A stretch of DNA of 64,000 nt from Halicephalobus mephisto. Taxonomy: Eukaryota; Nematoda; Chromadorea; Rhabditida; Panagrolaimidae. The DNA lies in assembly GCA_009193035.1 (NCBI GenBank), contig SWDT01000025.1, positions 186,001 through 250,000 on the forward strand, written 5' to 3'. The first letter of the stretch is position 1, and every line of letters begins with the position of its first letter. The notes beneath the pieces were generated by a model. That model searched no databases and was not told the origin of the DNA. It worked only from the letters and a program-made list of their open reading frames with translations. A program made the translations under genes and the position numbers. Of the stretch, positions 34,231 to 44,025 are shown piece by piece.

Positions 34231-35254
34231 AAGAACAATTACAAAATGAACTAATGTCAACGGATACTGTAATTTTAATTGTGATTTTTAACTTTGTTTT
34301 GGTTGTAAATTTTTTGATATTTAAAGATATAAAAACTCATGATGAAATTATTTTATGTACATTGATAATAAATAAGGAAGTTTTTTAAACAATGAAATTT
34401 CTAGAGTCATAATTCCCTCATTTTTGATTCTTCCAAAAGTGGACTTCTTGAAAAAAGACAAAACTGGCTCACTAATCGTTCCCAAAGGATCTTCAAAAAT
34501 TTCGAAAAAACCCAAATTTTAGTTTTTCTCACTTTAAAAATTTAAAAATTCTAGAAATTTAAATAACTTTTAAAATTTAAAAAAAATTTAAAATACTTAA
34601 AAATTGAAAAAAATTTAAAAAAAAAATTAGATAAATTTAAAAATTTAAATAAATTTGAAAAATATTTGAAAATTTTAAAAAATATTTAAAAAATTTTAAA
34701 TAAATTTGAAAATGTTTGGAAAATTTTAAATAAATTTAAAAAATTAAAAAATTTTAAATAAATTTGAAAATGTTTGAAAATTTTAGAATTTTTTATTGAA
34801 ATTTTTTTTTAAATTTTCAAATGTTTTTAAAATTAACTTTTAAGCCCTCAGGGTAATTTGATATTTTGAAAGTTATATTACTTCCGAAATTTAGAATTTT
34901 CGAAATTATCCAACCAGATAATTTTAAAAGTCAAAAAATCTCGGATTTATTTTTATTTGAATTTTAAATATAATTTCCTGAAAAATTTATCCAGTAAGAT
35001 ATTTGAGAAAAATGAGATAAAAAAGATCTACGATATTCAATGTTTTATGACTAAAGTTAGAATTTCATGGAACCTAAAAAAATTTTTTTTTAACTTTTTA
35101 AATTAAAAATTTTATAAAAAATTTTATAAAAAAATATATAAAATTTAAAAAATTAAAAAAAAATTCTTAAACTTTTTGAATTTCTCGAATTTTATTTTTA
35201 AAATAAATTATATTTTTTAATTTTAATTTTCTTTTTAAAAAATAACAATATTCC

Positions 35255-35610
35255 TTCATTTTGTCTCAGTTATCGGTTTAACAAAGTCGGAATTTATTTT
35301 TAAAATTATATTTTTTATATTTTTTAAAATTTTTTATTTAAAAAATTCCGTCATTTTGTCTCAGGTGTCGGTTTAACAAAGTCCGAATTTATTTTTAAAA
35401 TTATATTTTTTTAAATTATATTTTTTTTTTAATTTTAAAATTTTTAATTTAAAAAATTCCGTTATTTTGTCTTAATTATCAGTCCAACAAAGTCCGAATT
35501 TATTTTTAAAATTATATTTTTTAAAATTATATTTTTTTTTTAATTTTAAAATTTTTTATTTAAAAAATTCCGTCATTTTGTCTCAGGTGTCGGTCCAGCA
35601 AAGTCCGAAT
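35255..35610. repeat. Four-copy tandem repeat, ~105 bp unit
   Basis: ATTCCGTCATTTTGTCTCAG or variants, then TGTCGGTTTAACAAAGTCCG, recur near 35255, 35346, 35457 and 35566, separated by A/T runs. From 34230 to 35255 there is A/T-rich sequence with nothing identified. Confidence 0.75.
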
Positions 35611-35929
35611 TTCGGTCGTCTTCTGGAACCTGGGAGGCTTCATTCCCCCGATGAATAATTGAAAACTAGGTCCGATGCTTGAGTTTTCTCAGTTAGAAAT
35701 ACTCAGACTTGTTCACTTTTGTTTGAAAATTTCTATGTAGTCGAGGATCTCTGACTTCAGAAAATGAATAACTAAAACAAGTTTAAAATTTCAGAGTTCT
35801 GTATTCAATTATTCAAAAGTGGATTATTCTACTTTTTTTTCTTTTTTTTCACAAGACAATTCTCGCGTGATAGGACCTTATTTGAAATTTTTGAAGAACA
35901 ACCGCTACAATTAAGTAGAAAGCTATCTT

Positions 35930-36510
35930 TACTTTTTCGGAATTTTTGAATTCCCGCGTAAAAAGTGCGAGACTAACGACAGTGACAAAAGTGGTAAACT
36001 TGGTAATACCACTAGAATTGACTCGCGCCTTTTTTTTACTTTTTTTATTCAAAAATTTTTCATTTTTAATTTTTTTCGGAATTTTCGAATTCCCGCGTAA
36101 AAAGTGCGAGACTAGCAACAGTGACAAAAGTGGTAAACTTGGTAATACCACTAGAATTGACTCGCGTCTTTTTTTACTTTTTTTATTCAAAAATTTTTCA
36201 TTTTTAATTTTTTCGGAATTTTCGAATTCCCGCGTAAAAAGTGCGAGATTAGCGACAGTGACAAAAGTGGTAAATCTGGTAATACCACTAGAATTGATTC
36301 GCGTCTTTTTTTTACTTTTTTATTCAAATTTTAAAGTTTCTAGGTAATTCTGGAAATTCGTGTCGAGAGAATTTAGTAAAAATGCTAATTTTAAATGTTT
36401 TGAAGTTTTTAAATTCCCGCGCAGAGAGAGCGAACTTTACAGAAACCATAAAAATGGCAAATCTGGCAACTTCATCGAAATCGACTCGCGTCCTTCCTTT
36501 TACCTAAATT
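35930..36510. repeat. Tandem copies of the AATTCCCGCG repeat family
   Basis: Three close copies (~137 bp) with GAATTCCCGCGTAAAAAGTG, then AGTGACAAAAGTGGTAAACT and TGACTCGCG, plus a diverged fourth copy near 36410 with AAATTCCCGCGCAGAGAGAG. Open frames on both strands (35849-36347) are repeat translations. The array ends just upstream of the nicotinic receptor gene. Confidence 0.8.
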
Positions 36511-36610
36511 CCTAAACTTTTTCGTCGAGAAAATTTTCATTTTTAATTTTTGTAAAAACTTATTTTCAGTTAATTTAAATGAAAAATGTCCTGACATGAT
36601 TGTCTGAATA

Positions 36611-39572
36611 ATGTCGAAAATTTCCAATTTTGTGATTATTTTGCTAAATTTCTTTAAAATTGTCATCGGAGGAGATCACGAAAAACTTCTCTACGATCAA
36701 CTCCAACATGGATATAACAAACTAGCTCGACCGGTGAAAAACGAAAGTTCACCGGTCATCGTGAGATTAGGATTGGATCTCCAGCAGATAATCGACGTGG
36801 ACGAAAAAGCCCAAACAATAACGACGAATGTCTGGCTCCGGATGACGTGGACGGATGTTTATTTATCCTGGGATCCGAACGAGTACGGTGGAATCCGAGA
36901 AGTCAGACTACCCATAGAATCCGTCTGGAAACCTGACGTAAGTTTTTTAAAATTTTCTAATTTCAAAATTTTCCAAAATCCAATAAAAAATTTAAAAAAC
37001 TTCAAAAATCAAAATTCCAGAAGTTTCTAAAAAGTCCCAAAAATTTTTCGAAAAAAGTTGTTTTATAATTTTTATAATTACGATTTCGAAATCAACATTC
37101 GATTTCTAAAAAGTTCCAAAAATTCTTCTCGGAACTATTTTCGAAAAAAAATAATTTTATAATTTTATAATTTTATAATTTTATAATTTTATAATTTTAT
37201 AATTTTATAATTTTATAATTTTATAATTTTATAATTTTATAATTTTATACTAATTTTATTACTATTCCAGGTCCTTTTGTACAACTCTGTCGAACAAAGG
37301 TTCGATTCAATGTGGCCAGTGAACGTCATCGTCACGCACAACGGGAACGTCACATGGATTCCGCCAGCAATTGCCCGTTCATCCTGTAGGATCTCCATTA
37401 CTTGGTTCCCATTCGACGAACAAGAATGTAAAATGAAATTTGGTAAGTTTTTCATTAATCAAAACAACAATTTGAAAATTTTCGATATATGGATTTTAAT
37501 TTTTAGGATTGTTTTATTTATTGAAAATGAAATTAAAAGTACTTTATACATGAATTTTAACTTTTTAGGATGATTTTTTATCTATTAAAATGAGGAATTG
37601 AAGGTTTTCGATATATGGATTTTAATTTTTAGGATCATTTTTGTTGAAAAAGTTTTAAATTTTTTGATATATCGATTTTAATTTTTCAGAGTATTTTATC
37701 GTCCATTCAAATGACGAGTTGAGAATTGTTGATATATGAATTTTAATTTTAAGATCACTTTTGTTAAAAAAGTTTTAACTTTTTATATATGGATTTTGAT
37801 TTTTAGGATCGTGGTCGTATTCTTCGCTTCATACGGACCTTTACAATCGATCCGTGTCCTTGGATCCTTATACTCCGAACGGAGAATGGATTCTGTTGAA
37901 AGTGGAATCCATCAGAAACGTCAGGATTTACGATTGCTGTCCGAACGAACCCTACATCGACGTTACTTTCGTTTTCCAAATCCGCAGGAGGACTCTCTAC
38001 TACGGGTTCAACTTGGTTATCCCGAGTGTTCTTATTTCTTCTTTGGCGTTGTTGAGCTTCACATTACCCCCAGATTGTGGCGAAAAACTTAATTTAGGTA
38101 AGTACTTCTGATTTTATATTTACTATATGTTGAAGATTTTTTACAAAGTTATTTGGGTTATTCTTGTGGGAAACTATCGATTAATTATTAAATTAGTAGT
38201 TAAAAATGAGTTTTTAAAAGTTATAATTTGACAAAATAATTTATTTTTTTGAAGTTTTTAAATTCCCGCGCAGAGAGAGCGAACTTTATAAAAACCTTAA
38301 AAGTGGCAAATCTGGCAACTTCATCGAAATCGACTCGCGTTCTTCCTTTTACCTAAATTCCCAAAATCCCTAAACTTTCCCATCGAGAAAAATTTGAAAA
38401 ATGTTTCTTTGTAACTTTTAAAAATATTATGATTTTCATAAAATTATAAAATCGTGTTGAAGTAATTTTTAGAAATATTATAATTTTTATAATTTCTTAA
38501 GTATTTTTTCCAAACTTTTATAAGCTTTTTGGATTTTAATGAAATTACAAGGTTTGCATTGAGGGGGTTCTTTAGGAAATATTGTAATTTTTATAATAAT
38601 ATTTAATAATTAATGATTTTAGGAGTGACGATTTTGGTGTCTCTCTCTATTTTCATGGTGATGGTAGCGGAAACGATGCCCCAGACGGCGGACAGTTTGC
38701 CGTTAATCGCTGTTTATTTTACTTCTGTCATGTTTGAAGTCGGAGCGAGTGTTGTGTGTACTGTAATAGTTTTGAATCTTCATCATAGAAATGCAGAATC
38801 GTATTATCCGATGAGCAGACTTCAAAGACGGGTTCTTCTGCATTGGCTTCCGTGGTTACTGTGCATGAGAAGACCTCCTAGAGTGAGAATCCCCGGAGGC
38901 TATGATCATCATGTGGCTTTTAAATTTCCTCATAGACGATCTGCAGAACAACGAAGAAACACCGGAACTTTACTGCCTTTGGAATCTGTGGAAATCGACA
39001 ACAGACTTCTGGCACATCCGAGGCTATACGGTAAAAGTAACGGATTGACGAATTTGGAAGAGAAAAAAATAATTTATGGAGAAAATCTACATTTGGAAAA
39101 TTGTGAATCGAAGAAAAAAAGAAAATCAAGTTTTTTTAAAAATAACGAAAATAACGAAAATGAAGAAATTTATGTTTTTACAAAAGCCTCAGAATCTTCG
39201 AATAAACAGAATTCTCGACCTCAAAGAGGATTATTAAGATTCGAATTTGATCCTCCAATAAGGACCCCAAGTGAATCACCATCTGGTTGTCCGTTATTTT
39301 TGGATTCTCCAGATCAAACAAAAATTAAAGAATCTTCAGAAGAAGAAAAAATTCAAAAACCAGGCTTCAATGATGAACAATTTAATGTTTTAATGTCACA
39401 TTTGAGAGTTTTAACAGCAAGAACACAAAAAGAAGAACTTATGCATGAAGCAAGAGCAGAATGGATTTTTTCAGCAAGAGTTATAGATAGATTAGCTGGG
39501 ATTTGTTTTACTTTTTTTTTACTTTTATGCATATCGACAATTGTCTGGCATGCTCCTCATTTAATTGTATAA
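36611..39572 (+). CDS. Nicotinic acetylcholine receptor subunit, alpha type (alpha7-like)
   Basis: Cys-loop ligand-gated cation channel of the plasma membrane. Four exons (36611-36937, 37271-37442, 37807-38097, 38623-39572) give about 579 residues. A signal peptide ([17 protein letters not shown]) is followed by [18 protein letters not shown]. Present are WKPDVLLYNSV, the Cys loop ([15 protein letters not shown], 13 residues between cysteines) and a vicinal Cys pair (YDCCPNEPY) marking an alpha subunit. Before M2 comes CGEKLNLG, the cation-selective signature; M2 is [16 protein letters not shown], like alpha7. The M3-M4 loop is long and Lys/Glu/Ser-rich; M4 is near the C terminus. Probably ACR-16-group; acr-19 is one candidate I cannot verify. 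Three tiny upstream ORFs lie between a TTTTCAG acceptor (36569) and the ATG. Confidence 0.92.
37145..37255. repeat. (TATAATTTTA)n array in receptor intron 1
   Basis: About eleven head-to-tail copies of a 10-bp TATAATTTTA unit, ending some 15 bp before the 3' splice site of intron 1. Confidence 0.85.
37480..37806. repeat. Intron 2 repeats carrying decoy 3' splice sites
   Basis: Five copies of GATATATGGATTTTAATTTT followed by (T)AGGAT or similar. The last copy contains the acceptor used for exon 3 (AG at 37805-37806); earlier ones offer the same TTTTTAGGA context. Confidence 0.75.
38240..38400. repeat. Dispersed AATTCCCGCGC repeat in receptor intron 3
   Basis: TTTAAATTCCCGCGCAGAGA, GTGGCAAATCTGGCAACTTC and ATCGAAATCGACTCGCGT match the copy near 36410 almost base for base, so it is a recent dispersal. 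Confidence 0.8.
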
Positions 39573-40460
39573 ATGTTTAAATTTCTAAATTTATCAAAGC
39601 TGTCGATTTTTCGGAATCTTCGATTTTCAAGGTTTTCGATTTACAATTTTCGAAATTTTTAATTTTCAAAATTTTTGATTTTCAAAATTTTTGATTTTTG
39701 AAATTTTTGATTTTTGAAATTCTTAATTTTCGAAATTCTTAATTCTCAAAATTTTTAAAGTTTTCGAAATTCTTAATTTTTGAAATTTTTAATTTTCAAA
39801 ATTTTTAAAGTTTTTCAAGTTTTCGGAATTCTTAATTTTCAAAATTTTTAAAGTTCTTAAATTTCAAAACTTTTGAAGTTTTCGATTTTTAAATCTTCAG
39901 AATTTTGAAATTAAGAATTTTGTTCAAATTCGAATTCCTCGATTTTTGGATCGAAATTGATTCGGAAATTCGACGGTTTTGAAATTTATTAAAAATAAAA
40001 AAATTAATGAAATAATTTTAAAAATACCAATAATTGGAAATAAATTTAAATTTCACAATTTTAAATTTATTAATAAAAATTAACTTTTATAAAATTTAAA
40101 TTTAAAATTTTTTGGAATTTTTGAAAATTTTTAAAATATTCCAGATTCTAAAACTTTCCAGAATCCATTGAAAATTTCAAAGTTGTCAGAAATTTCAAAT
40201 TTTAGAAGTTTCTAAAAAATCAATCTCGAAACTTTCGTAAAAAAATAATTATTTTTAATTTTAAAAAAATGATTGTTTTTTATTTTTTAAAAAATAGTTA
40301 TTTTTAAATTTTAAAAAATGATTATTTTTAAATTTTAAAAAATGATTGTTTTTTATTTTTTAAAAAATAGTTATTTTTAAATTTTAAAAAATGATTGTTT
40401 TTGATTTTTCAATCATGATTGATCACGGATTTATTTCGCTGATTACATCAATTTTGAATT
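39573..40460. other. Intergenic, A/T-rich short repeats
   Basis: Between convergent receptor and progranulin genes. Dominated by variants of TTTTCGAAATTCTTAATTTT and, near 40250-40400, TTTTTAAATTTTAAAAAATG. A TTTATT at 40430-40435 (AATAAA on the minus strand) lies 26 bp past the progranulin stop and may be its polyadenylation signal. Confidence 0.6.
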
Positions 40461-42449
40461 TTAAATAGAATCAAAAAATAACTCCTTCAGCAAATCCTTC
40501 GTCAAAGCTGTTCTTTCGCAGATGCCTTCTCCTGCACAGTGGAATCCCCTGAGGCAACAGGAGTCTTCGCAGCAGGTGCCTTGAGTTAAGGGACAGCACT
40601 TGTAGGACTTTGTTCCTTTTTCGTCCTCTACTTGACAACAAGTGGATTTCAAAGGACAGTTACTTCCATCTGGACACATTTTTGAATATTCTTCTCCAGA
40701 ATCGTAAAATTTGCCTGAAACAAGACCGGATTTAGGAGCTATTACGGTTATTTCCTCCGTTTTGACGACACAGCCGGATTTGGAGCATCTGTAGCCCTTG
40801 GGACAACAGCCGGATCTGCAGCAGACACCACCCGAGAACGGACAGCAAGTTGGATTCCTGGCGAAAGTAGGGGAACAGCAAGTTTGGTCCCCTTCGCAGT
40901 AGCCCGAGGCACAGGGACGGGCCGAAGGTCGAAGGCTACGTCCAGGCTTCTGGATGATCCTAGTGGAGGTGAACTTCTTGTACCAGGGAGATTCTTCCAG
41001 AGTCTGAAATCCAATAATCAGAAAATTAATCAAGACCGAATAAAAATGATACAAATCACATTTAAAAACTATCAATCATATAAAAAGAAGAATTTATATA
41101 AAAAGTAGCAAATTTGCTTTGAAATGTAGGTTGATTTTGACCGAAAATGAAAGTTTATTATTCTTCCCACTAAAGTAGGCTACGTTCACTGTTTATTGAA
41201 AATAATAAGATTAGCAAAGGGAACAAAACGCCAAAAGATAAAATTCAAAATTTCAGTATAATTTATATTATGAAAAATTAAATGTTTTTTCCGTAAAGTA
41301 GGCTACGTTCACTGTTTATTGAAAATAATAAGATTAGCAAAGGGAACAGAACGCCAAACGATAAAATTCAAAATTTTAGTGAAATCTACTTTCGAAAAAA
41401 TCAGTATTTGTTCATATTTCACCAAATTAAACTATATTTCTCCACTTTTTAGTTTTTTATATATTACAGCAGTTAATCTCACTTAATAATCCCAAATTTC
41501 AGACAAGAAAATAAATATTTTCATTGAAAATTTAAACCTTTTAAAAAATAAATAAATTCAATTTAAAAAAAAATAATTTTAAATTCAAATTTCCAAATAA
41601 TTTTAAATTTTTTTAAATAAATAAATTCAAATTTTTTGTAATTTTAAATTTTTTTAAATAAATGAACAAATTCAAATTTTTTGAAATTTTTAATTTTTTT
41701 AAATAAATGAACAAATTCAAATTTTTGTAATTTTAAATTTTTCTAAATAAATGAATAAATTCAAATTTTTTGAAATTTTTAATTTTTTTAAATAAATAAA
41801 TTCAAATTTTTTGAAATTTTAAATTTAAATGAAAACAAACCGATGGATTGATGCATCTGCCTTCGGCAGTGTCGCATTTGGTGTTGTGAGGACAACAATG
41901 AAGTTTGTCTTCACAACAGACGGCATTCGGAACTGGACAGCAGCCGTAGATTCCGCCTCCGAGAACGCAGCAAGTGGTTTCAGAAGGACATTTGGATTTT
42001 CCGTCTTGACAAGTCACATCTTCCACTTGGATTTCTGTCTTGAACGGATTTCTTTTTTTTGATTTTCTTGGAGAATTTACTTTCGGATAATCAAATTCAG
42101 AATTTTCTTCAGATTCATCTTTTTCGAAAACCGGAATCTGGAATTCTTCGTCGGAAAAATTTTGCAAAATTTTCATCGATTTTATTTTTTTTTTCATAGG
42201 ACTCTCGAATCCGGTCGAAACATGGGTGCATTTCCCGTGGGCAGTGTCACATACAGTACTTTCAGGACAACAATGACGTTCATCTTCGCAACAAACAGCC
42301 TTAGGGATCGGACAACAGCCATACGTACGATCCCCTAAGGGACAGCAGGTGGTGCCGTCGGGACAAGCGGAGGTCTTATCCGGACATTTCACCAGACCAA
42401 AAACGGAATTAAAAAGAAAAATAAGACAAATCAGACTCAAAATATTCAT
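40461..42449 (-). CDS. pgrn-1: Progranulin, four granulin repeats
   Basis: Secreted Cys-rich growth factor/lysosomal protein. Two exons (42449-41841, 41003-40461) join in phase 0 to about 383 residues. A signal peptide (MNILSLICLIFLFNSVFG) is followed by four granulin modules by my count, each with the 12-Cys pattern of four central CC pairs: CPDGTTCCPLGDRTYGCCP, CPSETTCCVLGGGIYGCCP, CEGDQTCCSP and then CCPKGYRC, and CPLKSTCC and then CCLRGFHC. Linker 1-2 is Lys/Glu-rich and Cys-free, and linker 3-4 has no Cys either, possible protease sites. The ATG at 42449 was chosen because the frame upstream has no ATG. Two GATA sites lie 48-72 bp upstream. The 837-bp intron contains a 122-bp duplication. 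Confidence 0.93.
41155..41395. repeat. Two-copy 122-bp tandem duplication in progranulin intron
   Basis: TAAAGTAGGCTACGTTCACT, GTTTATTGAAAATAATAAGA and TTAGCAAAGGGAACA-AACGCC occur twice with about 97% identity by eye. The rest of the intron is A/T-rich short repeats (41540-41820). Confidence 0.85.
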
Positions 42450-42496
42450 TTTTCGACGAGAAATGAAAATTTTTATTTCAGAAGGAGAAAACAAAC

Positions 42497-42521
42497 CTTA
42501 TCAGCAAGGTCACCAGATAAG
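42497..42521. promoter_or_regulatory. Paired GATA sites upstream of progranulin
   Basis: CTTATCA (TGATAAG on the minus strand) at 42497-42503 and AGATAAG at 42515-42521. Nematode intestinal genes commonly carry TGATAA for ELT-2-type GATA factors, and worm progranulin is expressed in intestine; the link here is inferred. Confidence 0.4.
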
Positions 42522-42669
42522 CCGTGCCATCTGTCTTTCCTCTCCTACAAGTCGGAAAATCGCTCACATTCACGTTGATCATTGTCCTAATTTTTTTGGT
42601 TTTTAAAAGTAATTTTGACTGAAAAATTTAAATCGTCAATTTTGAAGTCTGTAAAAAATTCAAAATAAA

Positions 42670-42925
42670 CAAAAAATCCGCAGTTTGCATGCAACATTAA
42701 AATAAATCGATTAGGATTTTTATATTTACATTCACGAAGATTTCGAAATAAAAATGAAATTCGCAGTTTGCGTGCAACATTGAGGTAAATCGACCAATAT
42801 AAAAATCCGCAGTTTGCGTGCAACATTAAAATAAATCGATTAGGATTTTTATATTTACATTCATGAAGATTTCGAAATAAAAATGAAATCCGCAGTTTGC
42901 GTACAACTTTTAAGCAGATCGACTT
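42670..42925. repeat. Four copies of CCGCAGTTTGCGTGCAACA in divergent region
   Basis: The phrase CGCAGTTTGC(G/A)TGCAACATT followed by A(A/G)TAAATCGA occurs near 42678, 42762, 42808 and 42889, as nested ~85 and ~45 bp units with GGATTTTTATATTTACATTC between. Lies between progranulin and rad-54. Confidence 0.75.
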
Positions 42926-43284
42926 ATCTAATTGTTAATAAAAATTGAATTTGACTTTGATGCTGACTCTAAATTTCAAAGTAGAACCACAACCTACTTC
43001 GAAGTCGGAGTAAATCGCAATAAAAACATTTTAAAGTAGTAGAAAAAGAATGAAGTAAGAAAATTCGAAACGCTTTAGGGAGTCTAAAGGTATTTAGAAC
43101 TTTCTAAAGATGTTCAAACACAAAAATTATAAATTCAGTCACAATTGATCCTAAATATCAAACTGACTATCTAAGTTTTCAATTACAACAATCACTAAAG
43201 TTGTGAATTTTTCTACGACAGCTTGATCCACAGTTAAAACAACATTTTGATGGCCCTACAATTTCAAAAAAACATAAGGAAAAT

Positions 43285-43475
43285 CACAAAGAGGATAACA
43301 AATAAGATCGTAAGGGAGACCACAAGGAAAACAATATGGGAGACCACAAAGAAGACCACAGGAGAGACAATATGGAAGACCACAAGGAAGACCACAAAGA
43401 AGATTACAAAAAAAATCACAAAGAAAACCACAAGGAAGACCACAATAGAGACCATATGGAAAACTACCGGATTGA
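43285..43475. repeat. GA/CA-rich minisatellite
   Basis: Head-to-tail variants of AAGACCACAAGG and GAGACAATATGGA. Open on both strands (Thr/Lys/Ile on plus; Val/Cys/Phe on minus), but purely repeat derived. The flanks 42926-43285 and 43560-43880 show nothing recognisable. Confidence 0.8.
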
Positions 43476-44025
43476 CAGCGCAAGGAAACAGAAGACGATT
43501 GGGGAACAGTAGCAACAACTCGCCAGAAACTTCGAGGAATATAGGAGGCTGAAGGATCTGCTTCACCATGATGACGGATGAATCGGATCTTCAAATATCA
43601 AGACTTGGTCCAGGAGATAAGGTGAATTGAAAACAATATATTTTTTTCTACAATCACAAAGATAAAGAAAATCTACCAACAACAATTAATATCATATTTT
43701 TCATAAATTAAAAGTACAACAAATTTTTAAAATAACTATCTCTGAAAAAATTTAATTTCTTAACAAAACCTATCTGGATTATGAGAAGATATGAGAGAAG
43801 AACTAATTAGAATAATAAAAATGAATAAAACTTTAGAATAAATAGAGAAAACTGGATTTTTAGGTAATCGGATAATTCCTACATCTTTGAATCCTTGGCG
43901 TTCTGTTCCCCTGCGACAAAGGCGGCAAACGACTTTTTTGACTTTTCTGGTTCCCAGTGGTGACGAAATCGTGCAACCGCTTGGATTTCTTTTTTTACTT
44001 TTTATTATTCTTTTTTATCCTAAAA

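Noticed and set aside
35849..36347. Open frames of 113 and 133 codons on opposite strands.
   Set aside because: Both translate the AATTCCCGCG tandem repeat.
43247..43594. Thr/Lys-rich plus frame and Val/Cys-rich minus frames.
   Set aside because: Twelve-base minisatellite open by chance in all frames.
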